Assembly: GCF_001577835.2 (NCBI RefSeq)
Contig: NC_029535.1
Span: 12,347,594 to 12,411,593 of the forward strand
Length of the DNA: 64,000 nucleotides
Direction of reading: 5' to 3'
Source of the DNA: Coturnix japonica
Lineage: Eukaryota > Chordata > Aves > Galliformes > Phasianidae
Shown here: piece after piece, positions 10,279 to 22,551 of the stretch
Layout: each line of letters opens with the position of its first letter
Numbering within the stretch: the first letter of the stretch is position 1
The notes under the pieces: model-generated
What the model was told of the DNA's origin: nothing
Seen by the model: only the letters and a program-made list of their open reading frames with translations
The model's database searches: none
Translations under genes and position numbers: made by a program

Positions 10279-12006
10279 TAAATAAATAAATAAATGTGCC
10301 CCTGAGTGTAGTTAAATGTGCATTGAAGAGGACTTCGATACTCCTGCAGTAATACCATCTTCCTGTTATATTCCACTGCTGCTTGTCCAGGGGAAATATG
10401 TGAAATCTCTGCCTTTTTTGCTTTAGCATTAGGCTTACAAACACAACGTGTCTGGTGCATATAAAAGTTAATATTATGCATGTTAGTGATTTAACTCAAC
10501 GAGAAGGATACCATGCTAATCAGAACTTCAACTAGAATGAAAATTCTCCTACTCGGAACTTGCTTCAAGCAGAACTTCCATCTGCTGAAACAGGAGGGCT
10601 ACAGAAATGGAGTTCATCTTGCCATGGGAGTTGCATGTCTTCTCTGTAATTATTCTATTTAATATTGTAGTACATGTCACTGAATTTTCTGAACATCTAG
10701 TCAACCGCTGAATTTGTAACCTAGTTTTCCTTTTATTCCCCCACCTCCTTAGACCTACACGGGAGCCTTTGTGTATTATGTAAAGTCTGCCCTCACTGAA
10801 GATGATGTAAGGCAGATTTTGAACTACATGGGCTATGTCCAAGAAGTGGGAACAATGTATAAGCTCAAAGAGCAGATTGATGCTATTCAAGTGAAAATGG
10901 TTTCATTTGAACTCTTTTTGGCCAAAGTGGAATGTGAGCAGCTTCTTGAAATTCATTTGCAAGTGAAAGATAAAGGCTATTTGGAAATTGATGTCATAAA
11001 TGAACGAAAAAATAGCAATGAGGATACTAGAGGCTGCTCAGAAGCTATGAAACGGCGGGCAGAATGCAAAGAAAACTTAAATACTTCCCTGGCACGCATG
11101 GTACTTCAGAAATCAGCAAGTGAACGGGCCTCTAAGGATTATTTCAAGCCAAAAGTGAGCAAGCCTTCTAAATCAGTAGACACATATGATAATTATTGGG
11201 AAAATAAGAAACCACCACTGATGAGCTCATTGAGTCTCAGGAAAGAACCAGTTTTAGTTGATGCAGAAGATGACATCAAAGATGAAATTATTCGTCCATC
11301 GCCCTCTCTTCTGACAATGTCAAGCTCGCCACATGCATGTTCAGGAGAATTCTTGCCAACTTCATCTCACCATAATGGCATGTTAAGAACAAATGTCCCT
11401 TACAGCTCCTATTTTTCTGCTCAAGAGGACTTAGATTTATATACTGATCCTGATTCCAGAAGTATGTTAAATTTTAAAAGACAGGAATCTATTAAGCCTG
11501 ATGTGTGGCTGTTAAAAAATGATGCCAACCCTGTTTACCACAAGCGCACCCATCTAGCCAAAGAGACAGCTCCCCTCAAGTGCCAAAACTGTGGTGTTCC
11601 TTGTGGGGCTTCGGTTTGCCAAAAGTGTGACAATCTGTTCAACTCCAGGCAGGACTACCCAGTAGTGAAACAGAGCACCTATTCCATCAAACCACTTCCA
11701 AATGACGGCTTGTCTCCTGCCTCTGCTTTAAGAGAGAAACCTCAGTACACATCACAGACTCAAAGTCAAGAGAGAGCTTCTCAATTCAGTTCAAAATCCA
11801 AACCTGTGAGCACCTCACGCTGCGGCTTTTGTAACCGATCTGGAGCTGCAAACACATGCATGTTTTGTTCAAAAGTCTCATGTGACACTTGCCTCAATGC
11901 TTATTATTATGATCCCTGCTGTAGGAAAAGCGAGCTTCACAGATTCATGCCTAACAATCAGTTAAACTATAAATCAACTCAACTGTCCCATGTTGTTTAT
12001 AGGTAG
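8580..12006 (+). CDS. SPATA2: SPATA2, spermatogenesis-associated protein 2 (two coding exons)
   Basis: SPATA2 is the adaptor that links the deubiquitinase CYLD to HOIP, the catalytic subunit of the linear-ubiquitin ligase LUBAC, and so tunes TNF receptor signalling, NF-kB and necroptosis. The coding sequence joins 8580-8897 and 10753-12006, giving 523 aa (human about 520). The N-terminal half is the PUB domain that binds CYLD, with [23 protein letters not shown] and [19 protein letters not shown] as landmarks. A PUB-interacting motif is visible at EDLDLYTD (Tyr336), the segment that docks on HOIP in mammals. The C-terminal zinc-binding cysteines are C383, C386, C390, C395 and C398, then C463, C466, C475, C478, C483 and C486. 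The end [17 protein letters not shown] is nearly identical to mammals. The start is Met at 8580; the short N-terminal extension of the human protein is absent. The paralogue SPATA2L is less similar in the C-terminal part. Confidence 0.96.
9768..9861 (-). mobile_element. CR1 LINE 3' end fragment, antisense, in SPATA2 intron 2 (first copy)
   Basis: The stretch contains ATGGTTTGGGTT-like and GTTCCAACCTCCCTGC segments, which match the reverse complement of the conserved CR1 3' terminus. It is old and diverged, about 90 bp. Confidence 0.65.
10239..10294. repeat. (CA)19 microsatellite followed by (AAAT)n, first copy
   Basis: Nineteen CA dinucleotides (10239-10276) run into four to five AAAT units. 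They lie in SPATA2 intron 2. The few bases just before the repeat differ between the two copies (three mismatches within seven bases). Confidence 0.95.
10753..12006 (+). CDS. SPATA2: SPATA2 coding exon 2 of 2 (rest of PUB, PIM, zinc fingers, stop)
   Basis: This exon follows an acceptor CCACCTCCTTAG and starts with ACC TAC ACG (TYTGAF), matching the mammalian TYTGPF. It encodes residues 107-523 and ends at TAG 12004-12006. The long terminal exon holds most of the protein, as in other vertebrates. Confidence 0.96.
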   Translation, partial: TYTGAFVYYVKSALTEDDVRQILNYMGYVQEVGTMYKLKEQIDAIQVKMVSFELFLAKVECEQLLEIHLQVKDKGYLEIDVINERKNSNEDTRGCSEAMKRRAECKENLNTSLARMVLQKSASERASKDYFKPKVSKPSKSVDTYDNYWENKKPPLMSSLSLRKEPVLVDAEDDIKDEIIRPSPSLLTMSSSPHACSGEFLPTSSHHNGMLRTNVPYSSYFSAQEDLDLYTDPDSRSMLNFKRQESIKPDVWLLKNDANPVYHKRTHLAKETAPLKCQNCGVPCGASVCQKCDNLFNSRQDYPVVKQSTYSIKPLPNDGLSPASALREKPQYTSQTQSQERASQFSSKSKPVSTSRCGFCNRSGAANTCMFCSKVSCDTCLNAYYYDPCCRKSELHRFMPNNQLNYKSTQLSHVVYR

Positions 12007-12895
12007 ACTTGGTCTGTTTTGGAGGGGAAAGGAAAGGGCTATTTAATGTTCTGACTCCACTGATGACAAGAAAAACACTGACCTCTTACAAAATTGATAT
12101 GCCCAAATATTTGGAACCATGGTTCAGTAATCAGGTGCCAGTTCTTGATTTTTGTAGCTTAACAAATGCTGCAGATATGATTTCATGCTGCTATTATTTA
12201 GGTAACTGCTAAATCATCATTAATTCTCAATGTAAATGAGGGAGAAGAGCACTTTTTAAAATATAATATCTTGGCAGCTGTTGCATTATAGAAGAGTTAC
12301 ATCACATGTTTCACACCATTTTAGTCATCTCTTTGCCTAAGTGAAGCCACGTGAGGCTCTGAGAATTAAGATTCACATTTTCGGTGGGTGTAGAAACTAC
12401 TGCCATTTTTTTGTAAAGTATGACTCTCAAATGTGCAAGAAATACGTGAATAGCTTGTTTTGCCAACAAGGACTATTATTCAAAGCGTGTCTGCATTTCT
12501 TGATCTCCAAAATGCAAACACCATAGCATCTCTTTTCATCTTCATTGCTTCCTTCTCTCCTTATGTCCCAGTTGTTTATTGCAAACTTATATAATCCGAA
12601 TCTGAACAATATGTGCTTTATGTTCTAGTGTTGCCAAGATCATCCTGCTGTTTTGTTTTGGTTTTTTGTTGTTGTTGTTTTTGGTTTGGTTTTGTTTTGT
12701 TTTTTTTACTGAATGGTATTTTAAAAGGTGAACTTGTATTCATGTCACTTAAATTTTGGCTAGTGTTGTCTTTCTTGAGGAGTACAGATTTTCTTTACTT
12801 TCTGTTGCACATATATTAAGTACTGTTCTTTGTACTGTAAACAGGTAATTTGGAAACAGTTTATTTTTAATAAATATTTAATATGTTGAGTTCTT
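12007..12895 (+). other. SPATA2: SPATA2 3' UTR with AATAAA at 12869-12874
   Basis: No further coding sequence follows the stop. An AATAAA signal at 12869-12874 lies in an AT-rich context. Later AATAAA hexamers (near 13270 and 14560) may give longer forms. A T/G-rich tract at about 12646-12708 differs by a few bases from the second copy. Confidence 0.6.
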
Positions 12896-15800
12896 AAAGG
12901 TGGTAAAATCATTATAACTACTAAGTCTCTCTGGGTTATTTGTTCAGGTGACTTTTTGTTTCTGATTGTACTGTATTTCTTAGCTTGTTGTAGTTGCTGT
13001 GGCAGACTGACATTATTTGCTCTGATCGTTTTTTTCTAATCCAGCTTTTCTCTTTTATTCTGCTAAGGCTACCACTAAACTAGGTGGAGTCTTGTCTAAA
13101 AACTGCAAGATTTTGGTTCTCAGTGCACGCTTTTCCCTTGTGGTTATGGGAACTGTAAGTATAAATCTTATGCTTGCGTCCAAATTCACTGCAGAGTCTG
13201 TAGTGTAGTTAGCGGGTAAAGTGCTGACCTGATGAGAAATCGGAGCTCATTTGTGTATCCTGTGTTTACTATTAAAATAAACCTAACAATTACGGATGTG
13301 AATCCAGTAATGATATTTGTGTTACTGTTGCACATAGGAACTCTTGTGCTAGACTCTGTACAGTTTTGCCCCCAAATAGCACCCAGTTATTAGTAGGCTT
13401 TAGAGGTTTTCTGTTTCTTGTTGCATAAAGGAGAATCCACAAGAATTCTCCTAACTTCCTATATTCAAACTAGCTTGTCGGAACAAAATATCAGGCAAAC
13501 CAATCTTATGTGCAAAGTTGAACATCTTTAAAATATCTGTTTAATAAAAAAACAAACAAACAAACCTTTAGCTGAATTGTAAACTACCTAGTCCACTTTG
13601 CACTAAAATTATTCACTTAGGGTTTTTATAAACACTGTTAGAGTCTAGGCTTTGAAATGTAAATGTTTGTTGATCCCTGTGTGACAGAGATGTGCATGAA
13701 TGATTGTTTTCCTTAATTTTTGGGGGAGTGGGTAGAGGGCTTGAGGGTAGTAGCAGGGGAAGGCATATAGGCTAATAGTGTAAAGTAGCTGAAATAATTG
13801 TAGCCATAAATGGGTCTCAGAAGTATTATGGAAATAAGGTGAAATCTGAGTCTTGCAGAGGGCTGAGAACAGGAAATTACTGTACAGTTTGCACTAAGAG
13901 ACAAAGTGAATGATACGTGTTTAGTAATCAGGGAAATTTCTGAGTCAAGCAACTGCAACTGAATATTATGTTATAGGCAGGTATTGCCTTTCTGACCGAG
14001 AAGGTTGGGATAAACGTTGCTTAGGTGAATGATTTTAAGGTTTTTAAAATCTCATATGGTTTTTTTTTTAATATATATGTATATAAATATAACAGATGTA
14101 GATACATTGTGTACATAATGAGGAATTTAAAAACAATTTTACTATTAAAACACAGTCTAAAGGTGGTTTTCATTTCAGTGATTACTTTAGTTTTGTTCAT
14201 CTTCTGAAGTGTCATGCCTGTATGGCTGTTTTACAGTGTATCTTTTAGTTTGCTAGTTCATTTTCCATATGGCTACTCAGACCATAGTGAATAACTAAAA
14301 CTGTGATGCCACATAATTCTTACGGTGAACATGGCAGGGACAATACTTGCTTTGAAAAAGAAAAGTCCTGTGTACATATGTCATGGAATACTGTAGTACA
14401 AAACTGTGTTGAATTGAAGTGATACCATGCTCTATTTTTGTGTATCTTACTGTATGAGGTTGCTGTGATTAATACAGTAAAATATATGCTAATGGAAAAT
14501 GCAGGTGTTTTGCATCTGATTTTTTTAAAAAGAACTAATTTATGTTCAAAGGAATTGAAAAATAAAAAGGCCTTTAAGAAAAGGCTTAACTCTTTTCTTA
14601 AGGTTGAGTGCATATAGATGTCTGTTTCACCGCTGTTTTGCATGCAGAAGTGAGTTGGTGCACAGAGGTAAATCCTGGGGGCAAAATGTGCAAGTGTGTG
14701 TGTATCATGATCCTCAGTTGATTGAGACTGGATGGAGTACTTGCAGAACTTAGTGGTTTGTTTGGTGGTTGGTTTGTTTTTTGTTTGTTTTGTTTTGTTT
14801 TTTTGTTTTTGTTTGTTTGTTTGTTTGAAGTTAATTTTCAAGTCTTAGCAGCATGCCTGTTTGTTCCATAAGAACACGTTGTTGGTCTGCAGCAGTCAAA
14901 CTGATGTGGGGCAGTGAGCAGGTTTCATGTGCAATGTAAAGCTGACCTACATTGTTTTCTAGCCTTGACTCTTGATGTCATCTGCAGATATTCTGACAAA
15001 GCTTCCTGATGCAAAATCTCACTAACGATGTGTGATATTGTTGATGTACTTCTTGGCACTCGAGGTGGGCCTTCTGGCTGCTCTTTCATCCTACTAGCTC
15101 CAGGGCAGGCTAATTTCTCAAGTACCAAACTAGATCATTTTTCCTTTGTTTCTTTGTTTTAAAGCAGGTCAGGTGAATGCTTAAAAGGCCTCAAGTTCCA
15201 TTTGAACAGTCTTCTGATCTGTTGAGGTTCCTGGAAGTATTTGGGATGTTAGTAAAATCAGGCTCAAGATGACAGAAGCATTGCTGCAGGAAGTCTTGTC
15301 TTACACCTTTGTGCCATTTGTGCTAATGTATTTCTGGCACATTTTAAACAAGTCAGTGCTGACTGTTCTGACTGGTCTGATGTTTCTGATGACAGACATT
15401 ATATGTGTCTGCTGTGTCTTTTGCTCTGAACAAAGTTTAAAGGTTCCATACATCATCACGTAGCTTAAACTTGACAATTAGAGATGGCAGCTTTTTCAAA
15501 ATTGTTGTCCAGAAAAAATAAGTTTAGATTCCAAGCATTTAGTTTGTGTAGCTAATTGTGCTACAGTGTCTTGTCACGGGGAGAGATTCCCTTTTCTCTT
15601 ATTTGCTTAGAAAGGGGGGTGAGCCTGAGTACTGTGATCATTGTAATGCTGCCAGAGTGAGGGAAAAGCAGCAGGTGCTTCAGTTCCAAGCTACTTTGAG
15701 GTCATTGGGAGCTAACTAGGCCTTTTAGCATGGTCATTGCTGTCTGTGTGAATGTAAATATACCTGGCTGTTGTTTGTGAAGGATATTCCACAGTTCCAT

Positions 15801-16389
15801 CTGAACATCATGATCATGTTTGTCTAAAGTTTGTAAGCATGTAAATGGGTGGTCCTGTGTGGAGCCAGGAGTTGGTTTCTTTGACTCTTTTGAGTTCTTT
15901 CCAACTTGGGATAGTCTGTGAAATGTCTTAGACTTCTTGTATAAAATTAAGCAAAATTGGGCATTGCAGGTTTTTTTGTTTGTTTGCTTTTTACTACAGT
16001 TGATCATATACTCCTGGACAGTATTTTTTATAATATGTCTTGCCTGTTTGAAAGTTTAGAGGCAGGGAATCAGTACTTAAAGTAGCTTTCTGGTTTTGTA
16101 CTTATATATAGCCCTCTGCAATTAGGGCAGCCTTCAGCACTGAGCCACAATACAGTGCACATAACAGTGCATTGGATCTTGCATACTGCCTGAAGGAAGG
16201 CAAAAGGTTAAAATGTATGATATGGCAGCAGCTCTTGTAACTCTAAAATCCTGCAGACATGCTGCATTATTGAAGCTCTTCCATTTGAGGAGAAGTTTGG
16301 TGTGCTAATGTGCAGAAAGCAAGATTGTTCCTTGCAGCACTGAAAGCTGTCTGCACTGAAAATATCTTAGCATATTTTATACTGTGTAA
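12896..16389. other. Sequence downstream of SPATA2, no gene seen
   Basis: AT-rich sequence with TTTG-rich low-complexity tracts (for example 14750-14825). No ORF resembles a known protein; the 173-codon minus-strand ORF near 14320-14841 is driven by the TTTG tract and was rejected. The segment ends at the assembly gap. Confidence 0.5.
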
Positions 16390-16489
16390 NNNNNNNNNNN
16401 NNNNNNNNNNNNNNNNNNNNNNNNNNNNNNNNNNNNNNNNNNNNNNNNNNNNNNNNNNNNNNNNNNNNNNNNNNNNNNNNNNNNNNNNN
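16390..16489. other. Assembly gap of exactly 100 N
   Basis: One hundred N characters, a conventional placeholder for a gap of unknown size. The sequence to the left is the end of the first duplicated copy, and the sequence to the right is the start of the second copy. Confidence 0.99.
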
Positions 16490-18187
16490 GGTGCTGGGCA
16501 GTGCCCCGTGGTGGTGGTGCTGGGCAGTGCCCCGTGGTGGTGCTGGGCAGTGCCCCGTGGTGGTGGCGCTGGGCAGTGCCCCGTGGCGGTGGCGGTGGCG
16601 GGCAGTGCTATGTATAAACATGAAGTCAGAGCTGGGGCTGGTGGTGGTTGTACATGCCACAGTTCATAGGCTCTTGCTGAAATCCTTTCCCATAGGCGCT
16701 TTTTTTAATCCTGAGCTTTCACAGCTCCAGTGTAATGGGGCTCTTTTTTAAGCAGTTATTAGTGTTGGACATGGAAGAACATTAATACTTGATCCAACTT
16801 CTTACCTAATTAAGCCATCATTTCTCCTAAGGGTGTGTTACTAATGTGCCAGACTAAGATCTTTCTCATTTGCAAAGCTCTTCTTGCTAAGTAACAGCAA
16901 TTAAGTTAGTTTTGTGTATGAACTTCATCTTGCCCACCTTGAGGGTAAAGCGAACTCTTTGGGAGCCGGCTGGATTATGTTTTTTCTTCTGTCCCTTACA
17001 CTAAGATGCAAATTCAGAATTCAACACTGTGATTCGTGGCTTCTTTTGACATTAGTGCAAACTCTGACTGGGGAAACAGTAAGCTGTGTGCCTTTAAGCA
17101 GAAGTTAAAACAGCTATTGATCCTTTCCCATGCCATGGTCATTAAGCACATTCTTTCCTCAAGTAACATTAGTTGTTAGCTTGCTTGTTTTTCTTGGCCT
17201 CCTGAGGCATGAGTCTTTTTATTATTGTTTGTTTTTTTTTTTCTTTTTTCTCTGCGAATCTGTATAATGGCTGCATTCATGGAATTAATTTGACCTTATT
17301 GGTGATTTGCATTTTAGCAGGAGCATGTGGTGTTATTGATCAATATTCTAGCAGTTGAAATTAATACTGAGTGGAAAGTGTTTTCTGAAGTGTTGCTTCA
17401 GTGTCTCTGCAGCTTAACCAATGCTTTGTCTTTTGCTTGATCCCCCTCTCCAATTTGGTTCACAGTTGAGAAGTTGTAGGTTGCACTCTTTAAAACAAAC
17501 AAACAAACAAAAAAAGCCAGTCTGCTTTTTAATCACAAGTTCTTCAGGTTGTCAAGATACTCTGCTGGACTCCTTGTTACATGGCTTTGGGGAATGAACA
17601 CGGAGAGGCTTGTTTTGACACCAGCTATTTCTGTGTAATATGGGGATGGTGGGAATGCTTATTAGTACGTGCAAAATAAATGACAATATCTGATTAAAGT
17701 CATGTTTGTGTAAGTTGTTTGAACTGAAACAGTAAAATAAAACAAGACCATGAGAGTTCATGCTTTCCCATTCAGTCTGCTACAAGTTACTTTGGCCATG
17801 GTTCCCTAGCTCAAGGAATCCTCAATCTGGATGCCAGCCTTTGTGGACTTTATTTATCAAACTCCTAGTGCCTTGCTTGATTTAGGTTTGTTGTGGTCTG
17901 TTATATTCAGATAAATTGAAAACAAAGAGAGTAACATGGGAAAGCGGGACACTAGCACTTCTGTAGACGCCTGTGCTTTTTCAGAAACCTAGAGAAGCTG
18001 AGAGGTTGTTTTGGGAGCTACTTTTCTGTGAGCCGTTTTATAGAATCCTGTGAAGTAAATAGATGCTGTGAACATCTGGGTTTTACGCAACTCTGATGAC
18101 TTGACTTTGTTTTTAATTTTTATTCCAGAAGAGTTGCCGTTACTGAAGATTCTTAATATCCAATAATCGACCTACTGCCCAATAACC

Positions 18188-18205
18188 ATGAAAGAGACCA
18201 AGTAG
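18188..18205 (+). other. Upstream ORF in the SPATA2 5' UTR, second copy
   Basis: Same five-codon upstream ORF as at 8531-8548, carried in the duplicated interval. Confidence 0.45.
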
Positions 18206-18236
18206 CTTCCCAAGCCTGAGACAAAAACTGATTTCA

Positions 18237-18554
18237 ATGGATACAAAGTATAAAGACGATTTATTTAGAAAGTATGTACAGTTCCATGAATGCAAACTGA
18301 GCGTCTCTGACAGCAAGCAGCCTCCGATTAATGATGAATATTTGCGAGTGGCAGCATCAGCCTTATTTTGCCTTCCCAAAATTGATCCCTTTTATAGATT
18401 CCGGTTGATAAAATTTTATGAGATGGCTGAAAACTCACTGAGATCTCTGAAATCCTCAAGTTTACATTCTCTGCATAATGCATTCAGTGTGCTTGAGACT
18501 CTTGGAATTAATCTTTTTCTTTATCCCTGGAAAAAGGAGTTCAAACATATTAAG
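18237..18554 (+). CDS. SPATA2: SPATA2 coding exon 1 of 2, second copy
   Basis: Encodes residues 1-106 as in the first copy, followed by the same GTAAGA donor. Confidence 0.9.
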
Positions 18555-19894
18555 GTAAGATATTTATATGTGAAGACAGAAATTTTATTTTATTTTTTCT
18601 TTGTTTAAACAGGTCATGTATTTAGCTTATGACAACTTTTTTTCCTGTTAGAATGATGTATAATGTGACTGTTTATAGCTGGTAAATAGAAGCCATAAGA
18701 GGCGAAGAACATGAAGTGTGTGGTGGTGAGACTACCCAAGAGAAGTACAAGTACTGTATGTGTTTTTAAAGTAACCATAAAATAGAAGAAGAGCTTATTT
18801 AAGGTTTTTGTTTGCCTTTTCTCCTAATATACTTGATTTCTACTTGGAGTTGCTTTAACTTGAGTGAGCGATTAAGTTGTGTTTAAGTTCATAGCTTTTT
18901 ATTTTACATCCACAGTTACTGTAGCACAAGGACTAATGATCAATGTGTGGTTTTAAGTAGGTGCTCTGCTGAGGATCCCATAAGTTATGTGATAATGTTG
19001 AAGGATTCACTGAAGTAGTTGCTTCTTGAATGTATTTTAATTGTTTGTAATTTCAAAACGTTAAATTTTGGTTCTAATGCACTTTCAAATTATTCATCTA
19101 TGCTATGACCTCACAATGAAAAGTATAAACTTGTGTGTTGCTTGACTTGAGTACCGCAAGTCTGATAATGAGATGTCCGCTGCCAGTTTTCTATTTCATA
19201 TTTTGTTACCACTGTTTTCCTATTCAAAGGTGCTGCAGCATTTCAACAATCAGTGCTGCGGGTGACTTGAACATTTCTGAGGCTTAAAAATTGGGTAGAA
19301 ACAACATTTCTGGTGTATGTCTAAAGTCAGTTGCAGGTTGTGTGTGCTATGGATGGATATTTTTGTTATTCTTAGATGACAGTATTTTGCAATTTAGCAG
19401 AGATTCTGAATGTGGATGGTTCATTTCATAAAATCATTGGGTGGTTTGGGTTAAAAGAAACCATTTGAATATCTAAAGTTCCAACCTCCCTGCTACAGGC
19501 GGGGATGTTTGAGAGTCTTTCTACTATGAGAAGACAGATACTTTATACTAGATCTCAGTGCATCTGTGTTACTACACTCAAGTTCTGGCCTTTGGAATGC
19601 TTGCTGATCCATCCAGGATATCTCTCAAAGCACTGCTAATATTGGCTTTGGTTGTGCACTGTGGATCCAGTACTTGCTCTGGACAAATATATAATGGCCA
19701 AGGTATTCCTCCCTGCAGTCAGAAGCAATTTGAAGTGTGTTAGGAGTATGCTTAAGGTGTGCCAGATGTCAAGGGAGCTGTGACTTAAACAAAATCATAA
19801 TTGTTTCGGGGCTTTGTTATTGGAAGTTCTTGACCTAATACTAGATTAAAGAAAACAGGCATTGGAGTTGTGTACTAATTGTAAACGCTCTGAT

Positions 19895-19935
<41 letters not shown>

Positions 19936-21663
19936 TAAATAAATAAATAAATGTGCCCCTGAGTGTAGTTAAATGTGCATTGAAGAGGACTTCGATACTC
20001 CTGCAGTAATACCATCTTCCTGTTATATTCCACTGCTGCTTGTCCAGGGGAAATATGTGAAATCTCTGCCTTTTTTGCTTTAGCATTAGGCTTACAAACA
20101 CAACGTGTCTGGTGCATATAAAAGTTAATATTATGCATGTTAGTGATTTAACTCAACGAGAAGGATACCATGCTAATCAGAACTTCAACTAGAATGAAAA
20201 TTCTCCTACTCGGAACTTGCTTCAAGCAGAACTTCCATCTGCTGAAACAGGAGGGCTACAGAAATGGAGTTCATCTTGCCATGGGAGTTGCATGTCTTCT
20301 CTGTAATTATTCTATTTAATATTGTAGTACATGTCACTGAATTTTCTGAACATCTAGTCAACCGCTGAATTTGTAACCTAGTTTTCCTTTTATTCCCCCA
20401 CCTCCTTAGACCTACACGGGAGCCTTTGTGTATTATGTAAAGTCTGCCCTCACTGAAGATGATGTAAGGCAGATTTTGAACTACATGGGCTATGTCCAAG
20501 AAGTGGGAACAATGTATAAGCTCAAAGAGCAGATTGATGCTATTCAAGTGAAAATGGTTTCATTTGAACTCTTTTTGGCCAAAGTGGAATGTGAGCAGCT
20601 TCTTGAAATTCATTTGCAAGTGAAAGATAAAGGCTATTTGGAAATTGATGTCATAAATGAACGAAAAAATAGCAATGAGGATACTAGAGGCTGCTCAGAA
20701 GCTATGAAACGGCGGGCAGAATGCAAAGAAAACTTAAATACTTCCCTGGCACGCATGGTACTTCAGAAATCAGCAAGTGAACGGGCCTCTAAGGATTATT
20801 TCAAGCCAAAAGTGAGCAAGCCTTCTAAATCAGTAGACACATATGATAATTATTGGGAAAATAAGAAACCACCACTGATGAGCTCATTGAGTCTCAGGAA
20901 AGAACCAGTTTTAGTTGATGCAGAAGATGACATCAAAGATGAAATTATTCGTCCATCGCCCTCTCTTCTGACAATGTCAAGCTCGCCACATGCATGTTCA
21001 GGAGAATTCTTGCCAACTTCATCTCACCATAATGGCATGTTAAGAACAAATGTCCCTTACAGCTCCTATTTTTCTGCTCAAGAGGACTTAGATTTATATA
21101 CTGATCCTGATTCCAGAAGTATGTTAAATTTTAAAAGACAGGAATCTATTAAGCCTGATGTGTGGCTGTTAAAAAATGATGCCAACCCTGTTTACCACAA
21201 GCGCACCCATCTAGCCAAAGAGACAGCTCCCCTCAAGTGCCAAAACTGTGGTGTTCCTTGTGGGGCTTCGGTTTGCCAAAAGTGTGACAATCTGTTCAAC
21301 TCCAGGCAGGACTACCCAGTAGTGAAACAGAGCACCTATTCCATCAAACCACTTCCAAATGACGGCTTGTCTCCTGCCTCTGCTTTAAGAGAGAAACCTC
21401 AGTACACATCACAGACTCAAAGTCAAGAGAGAGCTTCTCAATTCAGTTCAAAATCCAAACCTGTGAGCACCTCACGCTGCGGCTTTTGTAACCGATCTGG
21501 AGCTGCAAACACATGCATGTTTTGTTCAAAAGTCTCATGTGACACTTGCCTCAATGCTTATTATTATGATCCCTGCTGTAGGAAAAGCGAGCTTCACAGA
21601 TTCATGCCTAACAATCAGTTAAACTATAAATCAACTCAACTGTCCCATGTTGTTTATAGGTAG
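18237..21663 (+). CDS. SPATA2: SPATA2, second copy (likely assembly duplicate)
   Basis: Exons 18237-18554 and 20410-21663 give the same 523-aa product as the first copy; no amino-acid difference was seen. The surrounding exon 2 begins at 18129 after the same acceptor. This copy lacks the promoter and first exon, because the contig starts inside intron 1. It should be counted as the same gene as 8580-12006 unless a true tandem duplication is shown. Confidence 0.9.
19425..19518 (-). mobile_element. CR1 LINE 3' end fragment, antisense (second copy)
   Basis: Duplicate of the CR1 fragment at 9768-9861. Confidence 0.6.
19896..19952. repeat. (CA)19 microsatellite followed by (AAAT)n, second copy
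   Basis: The CA count is the same as in the first copy. Two alleles or paralogues would often differ at such a locus, so equal length fits re-assembly of the same molecule or haplotype. Confidence 0.93.
20410..21663 (+). CDS. SPATA2: SPATA2 coding exon 2 of 2, second copy
   Basis: Encodes residues 107-523 and the TAG stop at 21661-21663, identical in product to the first copy. Confidence 0.9.
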   Translation, partial: TYTGAFVYYVKSALTEDDVRQILNYMGYVQEVGTMYKLKEQIDAIQVKMVSFELFLAKVECEQLLEIHLQVKDKGYLEIDVINERKNSNEDTRGCSEAMKRRAECKENLNTSLARMVLQKSASERASKDYFKPKVSKPSKSVDTYDNYWENKKPPLMSSLSLRKEPVLVDAEDDIKDEIIRPSPSLLTMSSSPHACSGEFLPTSSHHNGMLRTNVPYSSYFSAQEDLDLYTDPDSRSMLNFKRQESIKPDVWLLKNDANPVYHKRTHLAKETAPLKCQNCGVPCGASVCQKCDNLFNSRQDYPVVKQSTYSIKPLPNDGLSPASALREKPQYTSQTQSQERASQFSSKSKPVSTSRCGFCNRSGAANTCMFCSKVSCDTCLNAYYYDPCCRKSELHRFMPNNQLNYKSTQLSHVVYR

Positions 21664-22551
21664 ACTTGGTCTGTTTTGGAGGGGAAAGGAAAGGGCTATT
21701 TAATGTTCTGACTCCACTGATGACAAGAAAAACACTGACCTCTTACAAAATTGATATGCCCAAATATTTGGAACCATGGTTCAGTAATCAGGTGCCAGTT
21801 CTTGATTTTTGTAGCTTAACAAATGCTGCAGATATGATTTCATGCTGCTATTATTTAGGTAACTGCTAAATCATCATTAATTCTCAATGTAAATGAGGGA
21901 GAAGAGCACTTTTTAAAATATAATATCTTGGCAGCTGTTGCATTATAGAAGAGTTACATCACATGTTTCACACCATTTTAGTCATCTCTTTGCCTAAGTG
22001 AAGCCACGTGAGGCTCTGAGAATTAAGATTCACATTTTCGGTGGGTGTAGAAACTACTGCCATTTTTTTGTAAAGTATGACTCTCAAATGTGCAAGAAAT
22101 ACGTGAATAGCTTGTTTTGCCAACAAGGACTATTATTCAAAGCGTGTCTGCATTTCTTGATCTCCAAAATGCAAACACCATAGCATCTCTTTTCATCTTC
22201 ATTGCTTCCTTCTCTCCTTATGTCCCAGTTGTTTATTGCAAACTTATATAATCCGAATCTGAACAATATGTGCTTTATGTTCTAGTGTTGCCAAGATCAT
22301 CCTGCTGTTTTGTTTTGTTTTTTGTTGTTTTTGTTTTTGGTTTGGTTTTGTTTAGTTTTTTTTACTGAATGGTATTTTAAAAGGTGAACTTGTATTCATG
22401 TCACTTAAATTTTGGCTAGTGTTGTCTTTCTTGAGGAGTACAGATTTTCTTTACTTTCTGTTGCACATATATTAAGTACTGTTCTTTGTACTGTAAACAG
22501 GTAATTTGGAAACAGTTTATTTTTAATAAATATTTAATATGTTGAGTTCTT
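21664..22551 (+). other. SPATA2: SPATA2 3' UTR, second copy, AATAAA at 22525-22530
   Basis: Mirrors 12007-12895. The T/G-rich tract before the signal is one base shorter than in the first copy and has a few substitutions. Confidence 0.55.

Larger units (their letters stand above)
6833..16389 (+). repeat. First copy of a near-identical 9.56-kb duplicated interval
   Basis: This 9557-base interval matches 16490-26045 almost base for base at an offset of 9657, falling to 9656 after a one-base difference in a T/G-rich tract. The copy ends exactly where the run of N begins. Both SPATA2 coding exons are contained. Differences noticed are confined to the tract near 12650-12710, a few bases beside the CA repeat near 10230, and a 26-base block at 16270-16295. 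Confidence 0.95.

Noticed and set aside
14320-14841. 173-codon minus-strand ORF downstream of SPATA2, repeated at 23976-24497
   Set aside because: Its start is a Lys/Gln/Thr run from a TTTG-rich tract, and the rest resembles no protein.
16310-16669. ORFs running through the N gap
   Set aside because: They cross unknown sequence and join unrelated contig ends.
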